Positions 57,598 to 64,000 of a DNA stretch of 64,000 nucleotides are shown here, piece after piece. Below the pieces are notes generated by a model. That model did not search any database. It saw only the letters and a list, made by a program, of their open reading frames with translations, and was not told where the DNA came from. Origin of the DNA: Boesenbergia rotunda (Eukaryota; Streptophyta; Magnoliopsida; Zingiberales; Zingiberaceae); assembly GCA_024364735.1 (NCBI GenBank), contig JAGFNQ010001613.1:307271-371270 (forward strand), written 5' to 3'. The position numbers were made by a program, and so were the translations under genes. Position 1 is the first letter of the stretch, and every line of letters starts with the position of its first letter.

Positions 57598-58962
57598 AGC
57601 TACGCAGTGATGCTTTTTGCTGCACCAACTCACTAGACTATTTCCTAAATGTTTACAGTTTCCACTTGTACTCTTTTTATCTAGTTTGCAACCAGCATAG
57701 TCAGAATCCGAGTATCCTGACAGGTCAAAAGTTGAGGTCCTACGATACCAAATCCCTACATTTAGGGTGCCCTTAATGTACCTAGGTATTCTTTTTAGGG
57801 CTGCTAAGTGCGTTTCCTTAACACAGGTTTGGTATCTAGCACACATTCCTACAGTGAAAAGGATATCAGGTCTGCTGGCTGTAAGGTAATGTAGATTACC
57901 AATCATAATTCGATATAGTTTAAGATCTACAGGTTTACCATCAGGGTCACTATCTATTTTTACATTTGTGGCCATAGGGATACTTATGCTTTTGGAGTTA
58001 TCCATTTTAAATTTCGTTATTAACTCCTTCACATATTTGGATTGATGGACATAATTTTCATCCCTAATTTGCTTAATTTGTAATCCTAGAAAGAAATTGA
58101 GCTCACCAATTAAGCTCATTTCGAATTCATTTTCCATTATTTTTACAAATTCTTTTAAGAAATTTGAGTTGGTGGATCCAAAAATTATATCGTCAACATA
58201 GATTTGGGCAATAAAGATGTCTTTTTCTAAGGTTTTAACAAAAAGGGTTGAGTCAATTTGTCCTTGGTTAAATTCCTTAGAAATGACGTAGGTCGATAGG
58301 CGTTTATACCATGCCCTAGGTGCTTGTTTTAGTCCATACAGTGTCTTATTGAGTTTGTAAACTTGGTCAGGTTTTTTAAAGTCCTCAAAACCAAGGGGTT
58401 GTCCTACATAGACTTCTTCTCTAATAAATCCATTTAGAAAGGCTGATTTTACATTCATTTGGTAGAGTTTAAATCCTTTATGGGCTGCAAAGGCTAGCAA
58501 CATTCTAATAAACTCAAGTCTGGCTACTGGGGCATAGGTTTCGTCATAGTCTAACCTTTTGACTTGACTGAACCCTTTAGCTACTAAGCGGGCTTTATTT
58601 CTAACTATTTTCCCTTGGTCATTTAGCTTATTCCTAAACACCCACTTAGTGTTAATAATGGATTTGCCCTCAGGTTTAGGTACTAGTTCCCAGACTTGGT
58701 TCCTTTGAAATTGGGCTAACTCCTCTTGTATTGCTATGATCCAATCAAGATCAGGAAAGGCTTCCTCTATAGTCTTTGGATCGATTTTTGAAATCAGTGC
58801 AATCTGACTAAGATTTCTATAGGAAGACCTAGTTTTGAGTCCTAAGGTTAGATCACCCACAATTTGATCAGTTGAGTGACTGAGTCTGGGTTTCTTGGTT
58901 CTTCTAGAACTTGGTTCAGGCTCAGGTCTGGCTGGACAGTTCGGTTCAGTATTTGGTTCCAT
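57598..58962 (-). pseudogene. copia reverse transcriptase-RNase H (element H), 5' piece
   Basis: A reverse-strand frame of about 455 residues: DWIIAIQEELAQFQRNQVWE, KWVFRNKLNDQGKIVRN, MNVKSAFLNGFIREEVYVGQ, QAPRAWYKRL, then an intact catalytic IAQIYVDDIIFGS. The connection and RNase H start follow (MDNSKSISIPMATN, SDSDYAGCKLDKKS) up to VSWCSKKHHCVALS, where G is inserted. The palm motif reads QMNVKS where QMDVKS is usual, so one catalytic Asp is lost. The C-terminus is at 42850-43186. Confidence 0.88.
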
Positions 58963-60403
58963 TACTTGTGTTGGTTCAAGTATTGGTTCAATTGACTCAG
59001 TAGTTGGTTCAATAGTCAGTTCACTTAGAGGTTCAACTAGTGGTTCAATTGATGGTTCAATAATTTGTTCAATAATTTGTTCATTATCATCATGATCAAT
59101 ATTTGATGGATTTAGATTTGGATTATTAGATTTTGAATTAGTTTCCTTATCAAATATTAGATTTGTTGTTTCTTCAATTTTGTTAGTTTGTTTATTGTAG
59201 ACCCTATAGGCCCAACTTGTTGTTGAATATCCTAAGAAGACCCCTGGGGTTGACTTAGACTGGAATTTACCGAGGTAGTCCTTGGTGTTTAGGACATGGA
59301 CTTTGCATCTAAAGACCCTAAGGTAGTGTAGGTTTGGACGTCTATGATAATATAATTCATAGGGAGTTTTATTATATCATTTGTTGATTAGGACCCTATT
59401 TTGGATATAGCAAACCGTACTAATTGTTTCTGCCCAAAATTGGTTAGTTAGGTTGAATTCATTGAGCATAGTCCTAGCGGCTCTCTGTAGGGTTCTATTT
59501 TTCTGTTCTACTATCCCATTTTGCTGGGGGGTTCTAGGGCACGAAAATTCATGTATATACCCGTTTTTCTAAAAATTCCTCGAACCTTTGATATTCAAAC
59601 TCTCCCCCATGATCACTCCTAAGTCTTTTGATTTTGGTATCATTTTGATTTTCAATTATCTTACAAAAATCAATAAACAAGTTTAGGGTTTTATCCTTAG
59701 TCTTTAGGAACCTAACCCAAGTAAGCCTAGAGTAATCATCGATAATTACTAAGCAGTACCGGTTTCTGCTTAGTGACTTGGCTCCATATGAATCAAATAG
59801 GCCAAGGTGCAGGAGCTCAAGCATAGTTTGAGTTAGATCTGATTGAATTTATTTGTGATTGGACCTGGTTTGTTTACCTTGATTGCATGATTCACATATC
59901 ATGTTTTCTTGGTTCTTAATTTTTGGTAGGCCTTTAATTAGACCAAGTTGGGTGATTTTTGAAATTAATCTTAGATTAGTGTAACCTAATCTCCTATGCC
60001 AGAGGTTTGATTCTTCTAACTGAGTTAAGAATCATTTAGGTTCTAAGGGTAGGTCTATTGTGTAAACATTATTTCTCCTAGTGCCCTTAAGCATGACGTC
60101 TGAGTTTTGCAAATTTCTAATCAGGCAGTCAGAGTTGGTAATAGTAACTTCATAGCCAGTATCACATAATTGACTTATACTAAGCAAGTTAAACTTAAAG
60201 TTCTCAACCAAGAGTAGCTTTTTAATTACAAAATCAGATTTGAGTTCAATGTTACCTGACCCAATGCCTTTGAGTATAGCATTGTTGCCAAATGCTACTG
60301 AGCCTAGGTTCTTGAACTTGAGTTTGGTGAATTTCAATTTGTCTCCAGTCATGTGTCTGGAGCATCCGCTATCCAACATCCATTGGTCCAAATCTTTATG
60401 TTC
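58963..60403 (-). pseudogene. copia protease-integrase (element H)
   Basis: Reverse strand from EHKDLDQWMLDSGCSRHMTGD (intact DSG) through LLSISQLCDTGYEVT, the zinc-binding region, HLGLFD (Asp region kept as GLFDSYGAKS) and IIDDYSRLTW, to RKNRTLQRAAR and the IEP linker. The C run is 6 long, so no frameshift occurs there. CAA-to-TAA near 59850 and CGA-to-TGA near 59380 are nonsense changes. A frameshift also lies near 59570. Confidence 0.82.
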
Positions 60404-61598
60404 CCACACATAATGAATTTGTTGATTTGGTTCCAATTAGAATTAAGGATAGCCTAAATTGATTTTCACAACCTAATTTATTTCACCTAATCTATAGTTA
60501 TCAATCATGTTAACCTTATGAGTTTTGTGAGACATATTTTAATAGTAGTAAGAATTTTATTTTGAAAACCCATGATTAATTTTGAAAAGTTAAATTAATT
60601 TTAAAAACAATTGATTATGCTTTAAAATTTATTTTTTTAAAAAAATGGTTGAATTTAAGATTAATTGAAATCTGTGTTACATTCAAATCTGACAATAGTA
60701 AAGTGAATTTGGTTTTCAATAATCAGCTTCCAGGTCTTGGCGAGAGACTAGGCCTTCTTTGGTCGTAGCCTTATTGAATCATCAACCCTTTCCATGACAA
60801 AGGCTTTTATTGAAAATCCATCTTCAAGTTACTCCTTGAAAGATTTTGGTCTAACTAGTTTGGGTCTTGGATCGGTAGCTTCGGCTAGTTCCGCCAAAAT
60901 GGCATCCCTAACGTACTATCATCTCACCTCCACCCAATACTATGTTGTTCAAATTTCAGTTAATCGTTTTAGTCCTTAATCTAACCAGTCCTAGGTCTAA
61001 GCATGGTAAATTGCAGAAAATAAATAAACAAGCAAGCATGCAATTTTAAAATAAGAAAAGAATTTTTTTAACTATATATAAAGATTGTTTTTAAGTTGGC
61101 TCCCCCTGGACTAAAGTCACGGTAATGATTAGGCAAGATATGAATCTTATCCTTGGGGATCCAATATTTGTTTGGTCCAGCTTGGTTGTTCAGGCAAAGT
61201 TTGGGTACCCATGCCTGAACTTTGGGCCTAGATTGGTTCAATACAGCATAGTATGGCCTTTGTCTAGCCTTGGTTCGATACCCTAACCCAGATCGATTTA
61301 CAACAGACTTCTGTTTTCCAAGGATCATGTCAAGACCCTTGGACCCCAAAGTGAACCGTTCTAAAGCCGCTCTAAGGTCCTTGACTTGAGTTTTCAAGGA
61401 GGAGTTCTCTTTCTCAAGCTTTTCAACTTGAGCAAAGGTTCCTTCTTGAACCTTCTCAGTCAAAGATCTAGAGTCAGCTCCCTCTTTCAGGAGTTTTACT
61501 TCCTGTTGGAGGGATTCGACTCAGATTTTAGCTTTCGCCAAGTCACTAGACAGGTAAGCAATTAATTCTGCTAATTCAATTTTAGAATAACCACTTAC
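60404..61598 (-). other. putative intron between gag and protease (element H)
   Basis: On the reverse strand ATT|GTAAGTGG at 61598 to TGTGTGG at 60404, 1195 bp, phase 0. The donor is conserved but the acceptor AG has become GG. The gag frame continues into it (EKLEKENSSLKTQVKDLRAA; WVPKLCLNNQ) and stops near 61068, followed by AT-rich non-coding DNA. Confidence 0.58.
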
Positions 61599-62720
61599 AA
61601 TTATTTTTCCGTCCTCCGAAATCGTGAACTTTTCATCGTCCGGCTTCGATTCTGATCCAGTGTCGATGTCTTCTGATGCAGTCAAGGCGAGCAGGTTTGA
61701 CTGTGGGGCCTCTTCTTCTTCTTCGGAGGAAGACTCGTTCCACGTGGCTTAAAGGGCCTTCTTCCTTCTTGTCTTCTTGGTTTCTTTCAGATTAGGGCAC
61801 TCCAATTTGTAGTATCCCTTCTTGTTGCATTCGTAGCAGGTCACGCTTGATTTGGTCTTAGACGTTGAAGGTTCAGCTGGATTTTCCTTCTTTCGGTTGG
61901 CTTTTCTTCTGTTGGTCTGATGCTTCAGCTCCTTGTAGTAGTCCCGGGCTAGCCGAACTAGTTTGGGTCGATCTCCTTCGCTGTCTTCTGAGTCTGAGTC
62001 TGAGTCAGACTCGGGTGCAGGTTGAGGCTTTTTCTTGGTCACCTTTCCTATTTTTCCTACAAGAAAAGCAATACCTTTCTCGGCTAAGGTGCAGTTAGTC
62101 TGCTCATGTAATTCTAGTTCAGAAAATAATTTGTCTAATTTAATTTTGGAAAGGTCCCTAGAAACTTTGTATGCATCTACCATAGATGCCCACAAAGTAT
62201 TTCTTGAGAAGGCGTTTAGGGTATACCTGATAAGGTCACAGTTTTCTACCTTGTGACCGATTGTATGTAGACCGTTCATCAGCTCCTGGATCCTGGCGTG
62301 GAGCTGGGTTGCTGTCTCACCTTCGTTCATTTTGATTGTGTACAATTTGTTCAGTAGCAGGACCCTTTTGCTGATTCGGGTGTCAGAGGTACCTTCGTGC
62401 AACTCGATCAACATACTCTTGAGTTCCTTCGCACTGTTGAAGGGTCCCACTTGGTTCAGTTTTTCTTTGGTTAGACCGCATTGGAGTGTCTAGGTTGCTT
62501 TTACATCAGCCTCGATCTTCTTCTTCAGTGAGGCGTCCCATTCTGTGTAATGTTGTGCGACTCCTTCAGCATTCTTGGGGATTTCCAAACCAGATTGGAT
62601 TATGATCCACATATCCACTTGAGTTTTCAGGTGGACTTCCATCCGACCCTTCCAGTAGGAGAAGTCATCTCCACTGAAAAGTGGTGGTCTAGCTGTGCTG
62701 AAACCCTCTTGCATGACCAT
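61599..62720 (-). pseudogene. copia gag (element H)
   Basis: Starts MVMQEGFSTARPPLFSGDDF at 62720. CAG-to-TAG near 62491 interrupts KAT|TLQCGL. From 62450 it is open: FNSAKELKSMLIELHEG, RIQELMNGLHTIG, LFSELELHEQTNC, an acidic SDSDSDSEDSEGD stretch, and the zinc knuckle CYECNKKGYYKLEC, in which the His ligand is Tyr. CAA-to-TAA at 61749 follows KKAL. The acidic region continues to DGKII at the donor. Confidence 0.87.
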
Positions 62721-62938
62721 TTAAATTTCTGAAATAATAATAAAAAAAATATTATATCCCAAGACTTGGTGTTGGATTAGTAGTGCGGGAACAAGATAAT
62801 AAAAAAATGATCGAGTGGTGTTGCACCAACCTCGATTAACGAGAAAAATTCGAAAGAAAATTAAAAAAATTTATAAGATCCGAAAAACTCTCAAATTGGT
62901 GGTTGCACTAAATTTGAGCCACCCGCTCTAATATCACT
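62721..62938 (-). other. H leader and degenerate PBS
   Basis: Leader homologous to 4946-5185. The PBS complement reads GCTCTAATATCA at about 62925-62936, two transitions from GCTCTGATACCA. Confidence 0.75.
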
Positions 62939-63764
62939 TGTTAGATCGAGAAAAATGATAGAGGGGGGGGGGTGAATATCGTTAAAACTTTTTCAGATAG
63001 AATAAAGAGCGAAAACGCAGCAGAAATAATTAAATGCACACAGGAACACAAGATTTTTACTTGGTTCGGAGTCGCGGTCGGCTCCTACTCCAAGGCCCAC
63101 GGTCCTTGACCATTTACTTTGGGCAATTCTATAATCGCGCAAAACAGTTTAAAAGTTGAGTACATGAATATTGCATGAAATGAAAATAGCCACACTTTTC
63201 ATTACCGATGCCCGATGTAGATCGTATTTTGGAGCAGAGGGTCGTCGTCGGCGCTGGAATCTCGAAGTCGGAGTTTGCCGGGGCGTAGCGCTTGAACGAA
63301 AACCTTTGGAGCGTTGAGAAATTGTGTTGTAGAAGCCTTGGGGTCGAGCCCCTTTCATAGTGCTCTATCGGGTGCCTGATGGGTTGGGGCGCCTAACACG
63401 TGCCCTCCGATTTGCGAATCCTTATCCGCATGCTCGGTCAGTGCTTATCCTCCCCACTTGGGCGCCTGAGCTGATGGGGGTGCCTGTGACCTCACGGGCG
63501 CCTGATCCGCCTTGGTTCAGTGGCTTCGCAGCTATGTTTTGGGATTCACCTTCACTCTTGGGCGCCCGTATCCTTACAGGCGCCCGAGCCCATTCGTGCG
63601 CCTGACTTCATTCGGGTGCCTAGACCCAGTGAAGAACCTTCACTTGCAGACGATCAGTTCTTCGACCCTGCAACTAAGGTTTGTCCCAAAAACATAGTAA
63701 GTAATAATTACAGCCGTAGCTGTCTTGGTTCTGACTTTGGGTCTCCCAAATGGAATCCTAGGTC
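62939..63764 (-). repeat. H 5' LTR, cut by an E LTR
   Basis: TGTTAGATCGAG at 62939 matches 40249 onward with many transitions. The TATA complement is damaged (CCTTTCATAG near 63350). It is cut at AGGTC (63760-63764), the probable left duplication of the E insertion. Confidence 0.85.
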
Positions 63765-64000
63765 TGTTAGTGATATGAGAGAAGTGTCCTAAGGCAATCG
63801 CCTTATGATTGTAAAACATTTATATTAATAAATAATAATTCACTATTTGAGTATACATGCTTGTGTATTTGATTGGGATCTTAAACTCATCTACTGAATG
63901 TCCGCAATACAACTCACAACATAAGAGAATTTGTGATGGGATCACAACTAGTGATTATCTCTAAATGTGCAAATGTGAAGTATTAAAAATATCCCTAGTC
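63765..64000 (+). mobile_element. LTR family E, start (runs off window)
   Basis: TGTTAGTGATATGAGAGAAG and what follows is nearly identical to 26216-26451 and 33962-34197. Whether it is solo or a full element cannot be seen. Confidence 0.9.

Larger units (their letters stand above)
40249..63764 (-). mobile_element. copia element H (family B), host of G
   Basis: A reverse-strand element with 3' LTR at 40249-41480 and 5' LTR from 62939, the two clearly alike over U5/R. It holds gag, protease, integrase, RT and RNase H in order. It is split by element G (43192-57592, duplication GATAG), and its 5' LTR is cut by an E LTR at 63765. YVDD and protease DSG survive, but at least four nonsense codons inactivate it. 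Confidence 0.88.

Overview
This window is nuclear DNA of a flowering plant, and I cannot name the species. It is a gene-poor block of nested and scrambled LTR retrotransposons. I found no host gene, rRNA, CRISPR array or bacterial feature. Almost every coding stretch belongs to Ty1/copia elements with the order gag, CCHC knuckle, protease, integrase, reverse transcriptase, RNase H. Two further repeat types look like long solo LTRs of Ty3/gypsy type. I call the families A, B, C, E (copia or copia-like) and D, F (TGTAA...GCGTTACA ends, gypsy-like by inference).

Positions 1-9480 are a scrap-yard: gag, integrase and RNase H fragments, head-to-tail partial A LTRs, a diverged gag-like protein with two zinc knuckles and an acidic repeat, and a large inverted repeat made by two B LTRs facing away from a shared 3' UTR. 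From 9412 to 16792 lies a + strand B element (called J). Its gag is split by an intact-ended solo LTR of family C (9486-11579, duplication GAAGG). From 16793 to 22065 there are more + strand gag and LTR pieces and a second B element (K), cut by a truncated D LTR (22066-25329).

The right half is a clear nest. Element L (-) has its LTR split by solo LTR F (25642-38209, duplication TTGGA), which is itself split by a full-length copia element E1 (26216-36430). The 3' UTR of L is split by element H (-, 40249 to at least 63764). H is split by complete element G (+, 43192-57592, duplication GATAG). G is split by a solo LTR of family E (47651-53629, duplication CCAAG), which is split by solo LTR D1 (48513-52033). 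Another E LTR enters the 5' LTR of H at 63765 and runs off the window.

E1 is the youngest-looking element: LTRs of 2470 and 2469 bp, PBS, PPT, and one gag-pol frame broken only by a CGA-to-TGA stop close to its end, although its gag core is deleted. The B elements are all dead, mostly through C-to-T type stop codons, a C-run frameshift and mutated catalytic motifs.

The most interesting signals are these. (1) An apparent 1.2-kb GT-AG intron lies between the CCHC part of gag and the protease in J, K and H, and is exactly absent, in frame, in G. (2) Tandem hairpin arrays with compensatory stem changes occur in the B and C LTRs. (3) A small C-loop hairpin with a compensatory change lies near the 3' end of the A, B and C LTRs. 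(4) Antisense tRNA-like segments occur in the D and F LTRs. (5) A TTCCGCTGC-like motif is shared near the 3' end of all six LTR families.
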